Assembly (NCBI GenBank): GCA_015039465.1
Contig: MU130354.1
Location: forward strand, 259,417 to 301,707
Length of the DNA stretch: 42,291 bases
From: Phlegmacium glaucopus
Lineage: Eukaryota; Basidiomycota; Agaricomycetes; Agaricales; Cortinariaceae
Direction: 5' to 3'
Shown here: piece after piece, positions 9,451 through 19,935 of the stretch
How the letters are laid out: each line of letters starts with the position of its first letter
How positions within the stretch are numbered: position 1 is the stretch's first letter
Position numbers and translations under genes: made by a program
Notes under the pieces: generated by a model
Database searches by the model: none
What the model saw: only the letters and a program-made list of their open reading frames with translations
Told to the model about the DNA's origin: nothing

Positions 9451-11243
9451 CAATCACCCATTTCCATATCAACAAGATACCCTTATCTTATTCCGAGGCT
9501 ATCACGCGTCTGGATGCTCCAGTATGGCTAGCAGCGATGGCGAGAGAGAAGCAGAGTTTGGATGAGATGGGAGCTTTTGTGGAGGATGACTTGCCGAAGG
9601 GTGAATGGACTATCAGGTTGAAATGGGTATTTGACCAGAAGACGGATACTGATGGTACACTTATCAAAGGCAAGGAGAAGGCCCGCCTAGTTGCCCAAGG
9701 CTTTAACCAGCATCCCAGACAATATGATGAAACTTATGCACCTGTCGCTAAAATGGCCAGCATACAGATCCTCCTTGCTTGGGCCGCTGTTCACAACTTA
9801 GAAATTTTCCAATTTGATTGCAAGACGGCATTTCTTCATGCAAAACTTTGTCATCCCATCTATGCTTGCTCCTTTCCAGGTTATATTCATACTACACCTG
9901 GGAAGGTTCTCCGCATCCTGGTTGCACTTTATGGTCTTCGCCAATCTGTGTTTGAATTTTATATGCTTCTCATGTCCCTTCTTTGCGACTTGGGGATGAT
10001 CCAATGTGAAGTTGATCATGGAGTCTTTTTCAGTGAATGGACATCGCCTCCCAGCCCATCTGTTATTGCAACTACCGATGGAACTCCCTTAGTACTATAT
10101 GTCCCAATCCATGTCGATGACGGCCTCGCAATCACTAATTTGCCATCACTTTATCAATGGTTTCTTACTATTCTCACTAAATGCTTGTTAATCGTGGACT
10201 TGGGACCCTGCTCAAAATTCCTCAGCATCATTATTATCAGGGACCATCCAAACTGTCGTCTATGGTTGTCTTCCAATGTTTATGTCACTGTGTTACTCAA
10301 TGAATAGAATATGAGAAGCTGCAAGCCCGCATCTACACCTTTTCCTTACAAAATCACAGAAATGCCCCCTCCTCCACCATTGAGCGTATATGGAACTGGG
10401 GGGTCTACAGGGTTTGGGGGTGGCTCGATGGGGTGCATGTGTGTGAGTGTGGTTCCCGTGCAGCCTCGTCGCCGCCTTCGGCGGCTCCTCGGCTCCACTT
10501 CACCAAATTCACTCCCAGAAATTAGCGATGATGAACTCATTCCCAAGTACCAACGACTTGTGGGATGTTTTCTGTATCTTGCTATCTCTACACATCCAGA
10601 CCTCTTGTATTACGCTATGTGGCTCGGTCAATTCAATTCAAAGCTAACTCATTTTCATTTCCTTGCTGCAAAGCACGTCCTACAATATCTTGCCGGTACC
10701 AAAGATTTAGCCCTTTTACTAGGTTCACCTTCACCATCTATTCCGGCAACCCTTTATGCCTATATGCAGAACATAGGCTGCTCTGATGCTGATTGGGCTT
10801 CAGATGCTGTGGATCAGAAGAGCATATCAGGCTATTCTTTTTATTTTGAAGGATCTCTCATCTCATGGTCTGCAGTAAAACAAAAGTCTATCGCTCTTTC
10901 TTCAACTGAGGCCGAATATTATGCAATGACACATGCACTCAAGGAGGCATTATGGCTGAAGGTTTTTCTTGCTCTTCTCAAGTTCCCGGTCCCTCATCCA
11001 TTCCCAATACTATCCAACAATCAAGCTGCTTGTTTACTTTCAAATTCCCCAGCTATATCTGCACAATCAAAACACATCAATATTCAACACCATTTCATTT
11101 GTTCTCATGTCTCTGACAGTTCTTTTACGACCACTTGGATCCCTACAAATGATATGCCTGCTGATATTTTTACCAAACCCCTTCCATTTCCTTTATTCAA
11201 ATGTCATCACAAGGTTCTTGGACTGTCTAATCCTCCTAAATGA
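9451..11243 (+). pseudogene. copia reverse transcriptase and RNase H (one internal stop)
   Basis: From about 9480 the copia RT reads EAITRLDAPVWLAAM, GEWTIRLKWVFDQKTD, KARLVAQGFNQHPRQYDETY, FQFDCKTAFLHAKL and the catalytic HVDDGLAIT, with both Asp present. A TAG at 10305-10307 interrupts the frame, which then continues as SCKPASTPF. RNase H follows: YQRLVGCFLYLAISTHPDLL, GCSDADWASD, SLISWSAVKQKSIALSSTEA and SKHINIQHHFI, ending ADIFTKPLP. The usual DNQAA reads NNQAA, losing one RNase H Asp. A G-rich insert lies at 10375-10495. Upstream (9159-9449) is an acidic Gly/Asp-rich linker. Confidence 0.85.
10375..10495 (+). repeat. G-rich insert in the copia RT/RNase H linker, possible G-quadruplex
   Basis: Between SCKPASTPF and NSLPEISDDELIPKYQRLVG the ORF contains about 40 low-complexity residues (PPPPPLSVYGTGGSTGFGGG and an Arg-rich end). 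They are encoded by a G-rich stretch with runs at 10398-10403, 10410-10412, 10416-10420 and 10430-10433, followed by the palindrome GCCGCCTTCGGCGGC. Copia proteins normally have a short linker here, so I read it as an in-frame insertion. Confidence 0.45.
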
Positions 11244-11310
11244 TTTTTCCTTTCCTTCTTTTCTTTTCTTCCTACTTTTCTTTCATTCTCTATCTGACCT
11301 GATGGAGGTG

Positions 11311-11422
11311 TGTCGACCTAGTATAAGGTCAGGTCATCATTAGATCATGTGACACTATCGTTCATTTATTACATACTCTTTTTCATTTTTACTCCTCAGT
11401 TGTCAACTACTACTTTCCGACA
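11311..11422 (+). repeat. copia 3' LTR (core)
   Basis: The LTR starts TGTCGACCTAG after the purine-rich GATGGAGGTG (11301-11310), a spacing typical of copia elements. A matching end CGACA (11418-11422) gives inverted termini TGTCG/CGACA and 112 bp. The LTR could be longer, because a diverged copy of its end (12072-12110) includes the following CTGAGG and a downstream block. Confidence 0.5.
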
Positions 11423-11498
11423 CTGAGGTGTACATTGTTCCTTCATTACCATACAGATGTATAGCTAACTCATACCCTAGTATGCTCTCTGCATCTAG

Positions 11499-11506
11499 GT
11501 AAATAC
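11499..11506. repeat. Target-site duplication GTAAATAC, left
   Basis: Identical to 12061-12068 on the other side of the hAT-like MITE. Confidence 0.85.
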
Positions 11507-12060
11507 TAGGGTTACCAAAGTTCAGTTCAGGTTCAGGCATTTAGAGATTTATGGTTCATGCAGTTTGAACTGAACTGAACTGCTGAACTGTTAGGTCCTA
11601 GAAGGCCAGGTAATTCTCCCCTCTTGACTTAACATTTTCTGGAAAGTGATCCTTCAGTAATTTATGAACATTGGAATGGTTTGGCAGTCTTTTTGAGCAT
11701 GAAATAATGGCTAAGGAAGGAGGTAACAGCCAGACTTGGTATGTGATGTTATTGTGTCAGCATAGATTAGTACTGCCTATTTAGGAAAATAAATATAAAT
11801 CAATGGTTTTCTGTGTTCTAAAGGAGTTCTGAGATCATATATGAGTGGAAATCAAGTGGCTAAGGGCTAAGGAAGGTCTTTGTACAATAAATTTTCAGAA
11901 AAAGGCAAAATTTCAGATTTTATAATGGTTCTTCAGTTCAGTTCAGTTCGAACCAGTTCTTAAATGGTTCAGTTCAGTTCAGGACCATATGCAAACAGTT
12001 CAGTTCAGTTCAGGCTGAGGAGGTGAAGAACTGAACTGAACTGAACTTTGGTAACCCTAA
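11507..12060. mobile_element. hAT-like MITE with 8-bp target duplication
   Basis: The 554-bp element begins TAGGGTTACCAAAGTTCAG and ends with its reverse complement, inverted repeats of over 20 bp. It is flanked by the direct repeat GTAAATAC at 11499-11506 and 12061-12068. An 8-bp duplication and YAGGGTT-type ends are characteristic of the hAT superfamily. Repeated TTCAG/CTGAA motifs fill both subterminal regions (11519-11590 and 11930-12047), as is usual for hAT transposase binding. There is no ORF, so it depends on a transposase elsewhere. Confidence 0.85.
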
Positions 12061-12068
12061 GTAAATAC
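12061..12068. repeat. Target-site duplication GTAAATAC, right
   Basis: Partner of 11499-11506. Confidence 0.85.
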
Positions 12069-12069
12069 A

Positions 12070-12120
12070 TTTAGTTGTCAACTACTACTTTCTGACACTG
12101 AGGCTATGCTCTCTGCGTCT
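12070..12120 (+). repeat. Second, diverged copy of the copia LTR end
   Basis: AGTTGTCAACTACTACTTT and GACACTGAGG recur here from 11398-11428. The block TATGCTCTCTGC, separated by about 50 bp in the first copy, follows directly. It is a partial direct repeat on the far side of the MITE, either an internal duplication or a piece of another LTR. Confidence 0.55.
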
Positions 12121-12166
12121 AGATCTAATCTCCTCAGTAGAAGTGAAAGGAAGTCAAATTGGTGGA

Positions 12167-12193
12167 TGAGAGCTGCTTACCAAGCAGCTCTCA
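12167..12193. repeat. Perfect 12-bp hairpin with 3-nt loop
   Basis: TGAGAGCTGCTT and AAGCAGCTCTCA are exact reverse complements around ACC. No element or gene explains it. Confidence 0.6.
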
Positions 12194-12793
12194 GGCTGAA
12201 TTTGGCAGCAAAAACAGAAATTGTCTATAGACACTATCAGGAACTCAATATGGTGCTTCGGTCCAATAACAAAGTATCATTTTTTCATCAATCTGGACAA
12301 TATCTCTTGATCAAAATATTCTTCCTTATTTCTCAAACCTTCCTTTTATGGAAATTACACTGCTATCTTCACTATAATTTATTATGTAAAAAAGGTAATC
12401 AAGAGGAATTTAAGTTCCACACATAAGAAAAATTTTATCTCACCAGAGCTTGTTGTTTAAATGGCTTCCTGCAGAGTCTATAAAGCTTCAATTTTAGCTT
12501 TTCAATTTAGCACTCTTGGCAGGGATTACTGTCACTCAGCAACATCTATATCTCCTACAAACAGTTGAAACCTCAAACTAAATTTTTTTGATACTTATGA
12601 TGTAATAAAACCACCCAGGCTGGGCTGCAAGCCATTGTTATTTGAGGGTGACCGTGATGTTACGGTACGTCACACTGCCTGAGATTGCCGACCCCCACTT
12701 GAACTGAACACTTCAAGAAATTCATCACCGAAAAACCTATTCTTATGGTTCCCGCTAATAAATATAGAAGACCTTCAAGTTGAAACATCGAAA
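12194..12793. other. Intergenic, upstream of the RNase III gene
   Basis: About 600 bp, AT-rich, without a supportable ORF. It should contain the promoter of the RNase III gene; I see no convincing TATA box. Confidence 0.5.
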
Positions 12794-14744
12794 ATGCCAC
12801 CGCGGTCTCACATTACACGTCCTCGTCGATCAAGCCCTCCAACTCGACTTGTGGCATACCTAGACGAGGAAGATAACTGGAAATGCACCAAGCGAGTATT
12901 GCTTCCCAGAATATGTTGCGAAAAGAGGCTACACAAGACACGGAATAGTATACAACGATCCAAAGACAACAACGACCTTCTCGAATTCATTGGTGACAGA
13001 GTAATCAATTTAGCATGTTCATTAATGGTGGATAAAATTAAAATTAGCTCGGAACATCATAAAGTCTGTTGTTCATGTACATTCAAAGCTTACTCTCTAA
13101 CTTTTTTGGACTCTGTAGGCTGTGGGACGCGCCCTTTGCAATAACGACACCATCGGAAGGCTTGCATACCAGTATGGGCTACACAAGGAGGCTATTTTTA
13201 ACTACCATGACGATAATGAAGTTAAAAACTGGCATCCTCGACATAACCTCACTCCCCCCAAGGCTTTGGCCGATCTCTTTGAAGCTTACGTCGGAGCTCT
13301 TTACGAAGAGCATGGCTGGGATACTACGATGACGTGGCTCACCGCCCTGTATAAGCCACTTGTTGAAGTTGCCACGGAAGATTTCCTCCAAAGGAATGGT
13401 GACTCTGCGCGTCCGTTGCCTGAATCTAAATCAACCGAGCCTTTACTAGCAGAAGTGGTCGTCTATCAGGAGCGACTCTTGGACTACCTCAATTTCAAAG
13501 GACCTAATTTGGTTGAGAGTGGTCAAGCAGCTCTGGACGCTCTTCCTCCAGCCACGCAATTCTTCTTCTCCTTGGATGGTTCATTGGCGAACGATTCCGA
13601 TAGGGCCGAACTCGCTACCCATCTTATTAATTTTTGGATATGCAAAATATTCATGCGGGTGTATCCCCAACTTCTTCAGGCAACATATAAAGGAGCCCAC
13701 CTTATAACGGCAAGCATAATTTTATTAATCGTGTTGTGTATCATTATATTAATATGAAGCCACTAGTGGATTACACGACTCGTTACGAGCGAAGAGACAA
13801 TTAGTTATCTCGGTTCTCTTCTATCACTTTCGTCCTTCTTTGATACTCGTGATATCGATCACAATCAAAATTTGACTCAACAGCTTTTATTGGCGCCACG
13901 CAGTCCCGCGATGTCTTGCAAGAGCAGTTATCGCAACAAACTCGCCCTGGCTCTGAAGGCTACGATTGGATGGTATTATTTGCACGATCCTTCCAGTGCA
14001 GAAAAATGGGGTGAAGACTGGTTTAAATTTATTGTGATTAGAGCCCACGACATTATCGCGGAAGATCCGAGGTGAGTCGTTTCAGACACCAAGACTGACT
14101 ACTGTCGCTTATCAATTGAATTTAGTTATCAGCCCTCCGTACCCGAGAGTGCTAGGGATACCCTCGCTGTGCATGCTGCTGCGATTGCAGCTTCTGATTC
14201 TCAGTCAAAACTATCTTCAACCTCTTTGACGGACTTGACTCGCGAGCTAGAAAATATCTCTATTTCTCGAGACTCGGATGGTCAGGATCCATTGGTGGCG
14301 ACTTTGGAAGGTGATGCTATACCTGATAGCATCGTCCTGGATTCTCGGATCAATGAAGAGAGCTTGAGCAAGTTTCGGCCATTCGCCAACATATCTAGTC
14401 AATCCAAACGACATTCGCGCCCAGATGTAGATTACCGGCCTATTGATAAACCGGCCTCGCGTAACAAAGACGACTCGAAGAAAGCCAACATATCTCGAAA
14501 ACTTTCTCTTTCTACACAGGATTTGACCAAGGATGGTTCCTCTCCATCTCCGATGGAGCAATCCCTCATTACGGCCTTCAAAGGCATCCAAATCAGTTCT
14601 CTCAAAACCACGGTCAAAATTGTCGAATCAAATCGCAGCAAACCTAAAGTACTCATCAAACCCGAAACGTTCTCCCGTCTGGCTAGAGGTCCAATCGACT
14701 TAACTCCTGCGATACAACAACATCCTACACCTTCAACCCCGTGA
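12794..14744 (+). CDS. RNase III domain protein with a degenerate second RNase III-like domain
   Basis: Four exons (12794-13063, 13119-13709, 13767-14071, 14126-14744) give 594 residues. Intron 1 (GTCTGT/TGTAG) and intron 3 (GTGAGT/TTTAG) are ordinary; intron 2 has a GC donor (GCAAGC). Domain 1 (about 35-175) has the signature NNDLLEFIGDRV and ADLFEAYVGALYEEHG. E. coli Glu41, Asp45, Asp114 and Glu117 are matched by E64, D68, D142 and E145; Glu38 is Asp61. Residues of about 240-360 repeat the helical pattern (LINFWICKIF, RLVTSEETISYLGSLL, LKATIGWYYLHD) without the acidic residues. The tail is Ser-rich and probably disordered. No helicase, PAZ or clear dsRNA-binding domain is seen. It probably cleaves double-stranded RNA; its pathway (rRNA, mitochondrial or small RNA) is unknown. 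A hydrophobic tail in the unspliced frame is intron translation. Confidence 0.75.
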
Positions 14745-15384
14745 TCATTCAAAATGGAAGGCAATTGGCGCGAAAGTTTAATCTCAAGTGCCACATTTGG
14801 GTTGGTGACCTGTCTCTTCTCTTGTTCTGCTAGATTATCCGACTCGGAAAGGATTCAATCGTCAATGATTAGTTGCGGGGCCTAATTGATGTAGCATTAT
14901 GAAAGGTCCTTCCAACATGCCAGTTCACTTTAATAAGATGAAAATATCTTGGAAACACAATAATAATGTGCGTGGCACCAAGCTGTAAGCCGGCCGAGGC
15001 TGAGCTTCAAAAATCCAATCGTCATAAAGACTCATAAAGACTGCCCACATCAAGATAATGATGCTTAAAACCTAGTTATCATCGCAAAATTGAAATGACC
15101 CTATCGACGTCGCACGATTGCGTAAATGTCATGTGACTTGCTCATCCAAACGGCTGGTGCAGACAAGCAGGGCCAAATACTCGGCAAACTATGATCTCAA
15201 ATCGAGTCCTGTTTCGAATTATCGTTCATCCTGAGGCCTGGCATGAGGCTCACATGGAATGTGCCTATAATATCATTCCCATTCCAGATCACAAATTCAC
15301 ACACGCATAATACCACGAGTACTCTGGTCCACACACCGTGGAGACTGATCTACCGATAAACTACCAAGTGGCTTGCTTTACACG
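14745..15384. other. Intergenic between RNase III and F-box genes
   Basis: 640 bp with no ORF worth reporting. It holds the 3' end of the RNase III gene and the promoter of the F-box gene. No repeat or RNA gene was recognised. Confidence 0.5.
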
Positions 15385-17214
15385 ATGCTGGAAGCCATTC
15401 GAGACACAAATTCTGTAGAAATGGATGGTCGCCAGTCTTTGGAAAAGCGATCTTTCGACGATCTTGTCCTGCCGCCAGAGATCTGGCTCTTGATTTTCCC
15501 CAACCTCAGATCATCCGATCTTCGAACAGTGTCATCGGTATCCAAGTCATTTCGGTACATGGCGCAACCCCTGCTCTTTTCTGTACTCGACGTTTCTCCT
15601 TTTCTCCTTTCTATTAACACCAAACGAATCATCCTTCGTCCCAAAGAATACCTGGATAGACTCTTAGCGAGGTTGGAATGCTACAAGCAACCCCACATCG
15701 CACACGGAGTCCACCACTGCTGGGCATCACCTTACACTCGCTCCGGATTTCCTCCACGTAATGCACAAGATGACTTGGATCCTAATTTAATCATGAATAT
15801 TCTCCTCGAATCCTTGCCGTCGTTTCCGAATTTGACCACGTTATCTTGGCATTGTATAGACATCACACCGAATTGGTGGTTGGTTATACAATCCTTGAAC
15901 ATTAAGAATTTATGGCTCAATTCTTCGTTAGTACCTACGTCAGCAAGCCCATTGTCCTCTGTCATTCATCTCGACCTCGACCACTGGCCTTGGGAAGGAA
16001 GGGTCACAAACGTGGTTTCGATACATGAGGAACCAGGTCATGGAATTGATCAAGCAGTTCTTGAGCATGTTATCCAGCCTGACATTATATTATCGATTTC
16101 TGTTCCAAGACCCGACACGGCGTGCCACGTTTTCGCCGTTCTTTCCCAGACAATCTCCCGCCTTCAGGTTCTCAAAATCCCCTTCCTCTCTATATCCGAC
16201 TCCAAATTCATATCCACCCTCCGGATGTGTCCTTGCTTAGAGGTTCTTTGTATTTTTCCACCAACCGCCGACATACAAGTCCTGGATGTTACTCTTGACC
16301 CCATTTTTCCGACCTGTCTACCTTGTCTAGTGAGCTATGAAGGACCATATACGCACCTTTTAAATATCTGCCGCCAGCCTTTGAAGCATCTCTCTTTGTG
16401 GGGTTTCCACAGACGACCGGGGTTATGCGATCCAGATGCTTTAACCAAGACTTTAAACAGTCTCGCCCAAAGAAAGAGTGCCGAGCGCTTGACGTCCTTA
16501 ACAGTATTGGTCATCAGTATCACTGTTGATCTCCTTAAATCGTTCAGCGCATTTGAATATTTGGAGCATTTGACAGTTCAGTCGCATGAAAGAGATTTTC
16601 CAGAAAATGCGATGATTACCCCACGTTTCCATATCACTGTAAGCCCGTTGCGCCAAAGTTCACTATGCGTAATATTCATGTCTGCGAATTAGACTCTATA
16701 CGATATGATAGGCACCATCGCACTTCCCTCCAGCCTCAAGAGCATCAAACTTCTAACTCGTCTCGGCAGCGACGATGGTCTCCCAGACCAAGAACATCAA
16801 GTTGCGTCTTTCATCCAGGCTTTCGCAAGCCAGTATCAAAAGGTTCAACGAATCGATATATCATATGGGATATATTGGACAGGGACGTACACCGCCAAAT
16901 GGGGTCGAATCCGACAGACAAACGATGAGATCTTGATCCCGAAGGAAGATTCAAGTCCGGAGAGGGTCACTGAAAGTGGCGGATATTCATCCAAATCTTC
17001 GTCGAATGATTGCCTTCTGTCTACGGTCATCTCATCCGTCAACCCTTTACCTTTGGGCAAGTTGACTTTCACGGAGCATCGACGCATGATATTATTTCCT
17101 GGATCGGCCGCTGCTGGATCTTCGATGTATCATGATTTTGTCTCTCGTTCGAATGGGTGGATGATGAACCTTTGGCTGCGGTTGAAGGGGTTCTTTGGAA
17201 AGAATCCTGCTTAA
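15385..17214 (+). CDS. F-box protein with leucine-rich C-terminal region
   Basis: Exon 1 (15385-16638) and exon 2 (16693-17214) are joined across a 54-nt intron (GTAAGC/TTAG) in frame and give 591 residues. The F-box lies at about residues 27-65: LPPEIWLLIFPNLRSSDLRT, then VSKSFRYMAQPLLF. The rest has irregular leucine-rich strands (FPNLTTLSWHCIDI, LQVLKIPFLSISDSKFISTL, LKHLSLWGF, LEHLTVQSHE). This is the common layout of mushroom F-box proteins, which recruit substrates to SCF ubiquitin ligases through Skp1; the substrate is unknown. The start at 15385 is the first ATG, followed at once by coding-like sequence. Without the intron the frame would end at 16692 and lose the last third. Confidence 0.8.
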
Positions 17215-17276
17215 ATAAGTCGTAGGTCTATACAGGTAGTAATATTTAGTGTATGGTTTTGATCTTCTGCTGCATC

Positions 17277-17591
17277 TTATCTATATATAGCTTTGCTGAA
17301 CTTTGTCCTTTTACCACTGCGCTGCAGGTTCAATGTTCTAACACGCATGTCATTTTTAAAATCGCCTGGTGAGCCGTTTTGGATGGAGTAGTCGATAAAG
17401 ATGCGCCGCACCGTTGCTGAGCCACAATTTTTGATTTTCCAGCCATCAGCGTCTTTTGCATTTGTCAGGCAGCTACTAAGGAACTTAGTCTCCAAGGCCG
17501 CTAAGGCGCTCGCAGCTGTCGTTGACTGGAAGGCTACATTGAAATGATGCCGGCGACCCAGGTCCCAATCCAATTGATTCTGTTTTTTCAA
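17277..17591 (-). CDS. Small unknown ORF downstream of the first ankyrin-vWA gene
   Basis: A 104-residue ORF (from a Met at 17591) with NVAFQSTTAASALAALETKF in the first half and a basic C-terminus. No family is recognised. A truncated second copy of its 5' part lies at the equivalent place downstream of the second ankyrin-vWA gene (about 19860-19935), so the sequence was part of the duplicated block. It might be an untranslated or intergenic segment; coding status is uncertain. Confidence 0.3.
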   Translation of the reverse strand: MKKQNQLDWDLGRRHHFNVAFQSTTAASALAALETKFLSSCLTNAKDADGWKIKNCGSATVRRIFIDYSIQNGSPGDFKNDMRVRTLNLQRSGKRTKFSKAIYR

Positions 17592-19612
17592 GCCTTAAGT
17601 ATAACTAAAAAATTACGAATACCCCAAAAAATGAAACGGGTCTATCGATTTTGTGCTATGAATTTAACTTCCAACAGAGAAAGCAAAAGGATGTAGAGCA
17701 ATGTAGAGGGCGGGGAGAATGAAGAACGTTCAGGGTGTCACGGTAGTCACATCCCATGTTCACAACTCTACACTCAGCACCAGCAGAAGCTTGGAACGAA
17801 CCTACCCATGCCTCTCCATAATCGGCTCTGTCAACAAGTGTAGCAACCACGATTCCAATGCCCTCTCATTCTCCTTCAGCTCCTCGAACTTGGCATCCAA
17901 CTGACCGACTGTACAATAAATCACATCCTCAATCTCCTTCTCATTCCTCAACCCATTAATAAAATGTTCCGCCCAGTCACCAGTCCCTACCTGACTGATG
18001 CAAAACATAACCGAAGTGGGATCGTATCCCTTTTCCTCCAGTTTCTCCTTACATGTTATAATTTCATCGCGAAACCTATTCGGAGCCTCTGGATTTGGTT
18101 CTCCGTCGGTAATGATACACACCAGAAGAGGGCGCTTGAATGGGATGGGATTGTTGGACGTCTTCGGTTGGTCGATTATATCGTATACAAGAGGTTTGAG
18201 GATTTTCTTTCGCAGATTCGTACCAATACTGGTCCCGCGGGATACTTTGATCTTTTTCATCGCCTGCAGGATCTCCCCAGCTGGCAGTTTCAACACCGAA
18301 TTATTGTTGATAAAGCGTATATCCACATTAGTCATGTCGTCAGGGACAATCCTGGTCGCGATGCGTGCTATACGTGCTACCAGCTCGATCTGGTGCTGGT
18401 ATCTGTTTTCAAGGGTCATCGAGGTGCTGTCGTCGCAGTAGATGACAGGCTGATAAAGGGAGAGTTGTGTCAAGCGTTTTATGTTCTCTGGATTCCCAAG
18501 ATCAGTCGTTGGATCATCTCTTAGCGCGATCGCTTTCTCAGCAAGAGTGGCGAGGAACGGGTCATTTGGAGAGAAGAATTTGCCGAATTTGCCTACTTGG
18601 ACTTCATTGTTTAGGAATTCCTTGACTTCATCAACGGTTTTGGGCATAACTTCCTCTTGAAGGTCCTGTGAAGTACATCATTAGCAATTTTAAAGTTAAC
18701 CGCTCCGAAATGCAATCAGGTACTTACCTTTGGAATATCCGTCTCATCGACACTGATATTATAGTAATTCTTCATAACACCTTCCATAACCCTATCCACT
18801 GTCTTATTGTTCACATACGCAAAAATCAACAGCACGAACGAAATAATCAGATCTATAATCTTCCCCCAAGCCATGTCTCTTTCCGCTTTCGAAACCAGAC
18901 TCCCCGCCAAATCATGCTCCCCCCCAAGCTCTTTAGCTGTTTTCTGGTTGGGGTAATGTTTAACGGTGAGCGAAGCACCGCTTTCGACAAGTTGTTGGAT
19001 GACGACCTTGTCTTTGAGCTGAATTATCACGTTCATGAGGGGGGTATTTCTGTCGTCGTCGCATGGCTTGTCCAGATCCGCCTTTAGACCTCGCATCCCC
19101 GAAGTTAGTTCTCGAATTATTGCACAGCGCGTAGCAGACGAAGCTTTGCATCGGGGGTCTGTGATAAAAAACAAAGGCGTACACTCATAAAGTGATGGGA
19201 CGTTAGGATCGGCTTTACAAGCAAGGAGGTGTTTGACAGCGTCGAGATGCCCACCGAGGCACGCGGCACAAAGTGGAGTGAGTTCGATATTTCCCCCGAT
19301 TGCGTTGAGGGATGATGGTGGGTTTATTGTCAGATATTGTTTCAGTTGGGATGAAGTGAGGGAGCCATCGTAGGCGCTATCCTGGATGGACATTTTTTTT
19401 GAGCTTAGATTGAATGATCTCTATTAAATATACACTCTGCAGAAATCGAAGATCGGATAAGTCTAAGCCACAATGTCAGAGCGCTTGAGGGTGATTCAGA
19501 GTTAAAACCATAGCTTTGATTCGGATTGAATCCAATCCAATTAAATCAAATCTATTGAAGTGTGTATTGAGATAAACTTCTAAGTTCAATCCGGATTCTC
19601 AGGATTCCATTG
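17505..19612. repeat. Tandem duplication unit, copy 1
   Basis: The unit spans the downstream segment (shared CGTTGACTGGAAGGCT and GGGTCTATCGATT), the ankyrin-vWA gene and its upstream region (shared CCATAGCTTTGATT and GGATTCT blocks). Copy 2 is at about 19858-21918. Ends are approximate. Introns and flanks have diverged more than exons, so the duplication is not recent. Confidence 0.75.
17802..19393 (-). CDS. Ankyrin-transmembrane-vWA protein, copy A
   Basis: Exons 19393-18728 and 18665-17802 are joined across a 62-nt intron (GTAAGT/CACAG) in frame; 509 residues. Ankyrin repeats occupy about 36-160 (TPLCAACLGGHLDAVKHLLA, CTPLFFITDP, NTPLMNVIIQLKD, VESGASLTVKH). A single transmembrane helix lies at 178-195 (KIIDLIISFVLLIFAYV). 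The vWA domain is at about 293-480, with a complete MIDAS: DDSTS at 300-304, a Thr in RGTSIGTN and Asp409 in ITDGEPN. There is no signal peptide. vWA domains bind ligands through a divalent metal; ankyrin repeats bind proteins. The vWA part follows the helix, so the two interaction domains probably lie on opposite sides of a membrane, unless the hydrophobic segment is buried. Function is unknown. The next gene on this strand is its paralogue. Confidence 0.75.
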
Positions 19613-19667
19613 TACTTATTCTAATCCTAGTCTTTGTACTTGTGTACTTGGTTGATACGTAGTCAAA

Positions 19668-19770
19668 TAGTAGCGGTCAAAGTATGAAAAAATGGCGATT
19701 ATCTGAGCTCAATACTCATCAAAAAATCGTCCAAAAAATCGTTCAAAATCGCCTACTTTGACCGCTACTA
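19668..19770. mobile_element. Short MITE with TA target site (Tc1/mariner-like)
   Basis: TAGTAGCGGTCAAAGTA at 19668-19684 and its exact reverse complement at 19754-19770 bound a 103-bp element. Taking TA as the target duplication leaves 15-bp inverted repeats. It lies between the two duplication units and has no ORF. Confidence 0.6.
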
Positions 19771-19857
19771 ATTTAATCGTCGAACTCCGAGTTCAAGTGT
19801 TTTTTGAGAAATGAGCTCTGACTAGATCTGACTGCCGATTACTGAGCAAACCGCTGA

Positions 19858-19935
19858 GGTACTCGCGCCTTTCGTTGACTGGAAGGCTCCAATGCGCACA
19901 ACCCAATCCAGTGAAATTTGTTTGTGAAATCCATA
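19858..19935 (-). pseudogene. Truncated copy of the small downstream ORF
   Basis: On the minus strand the sequence encoding LDW...AFQST is recognisable (shared CCAATCCA and AGCCTTCCAGTCAACG-type blocks with 17520-17580). The frame then ends, and the remaining two thirds of the ORF at 17277-17591 are absent. Confidence 0.4.

Larger units (their letters stand above)
6290..11422 (+). mobile_element. Ty1/copia retrotransposon relic, interrupted by a gypsy LTR
   Basis: Copia-type pre-integrase and integrase pieces (6600-7536) and reverse transcriptase plus RNase H (9480-11243) lie in copia order on the plus strand. They are followed by a polypurine tract (about 11302-11310) and a short 3' LTR starting TGTCGACC. 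The block 7534 to about 9110 is foreign. The 5' LTR and most of gag are missing. Several stops and frameshifts show it is inactive. Confidence 0.85.

Noticed and set aside
12106..12426. 106-aa ORF downstream of the hAT-like MITE
   Set aside because: It starts in LTR-derived sequence, crosses a hairpin and has no recognisable domain.
13668..13757. C-terminal transmembrane tail on the RNase III protein
   Set aside because: The hydrophobic residues are translated from an AT-rich intron; a GC-AG splice joins the frame to exon 3.
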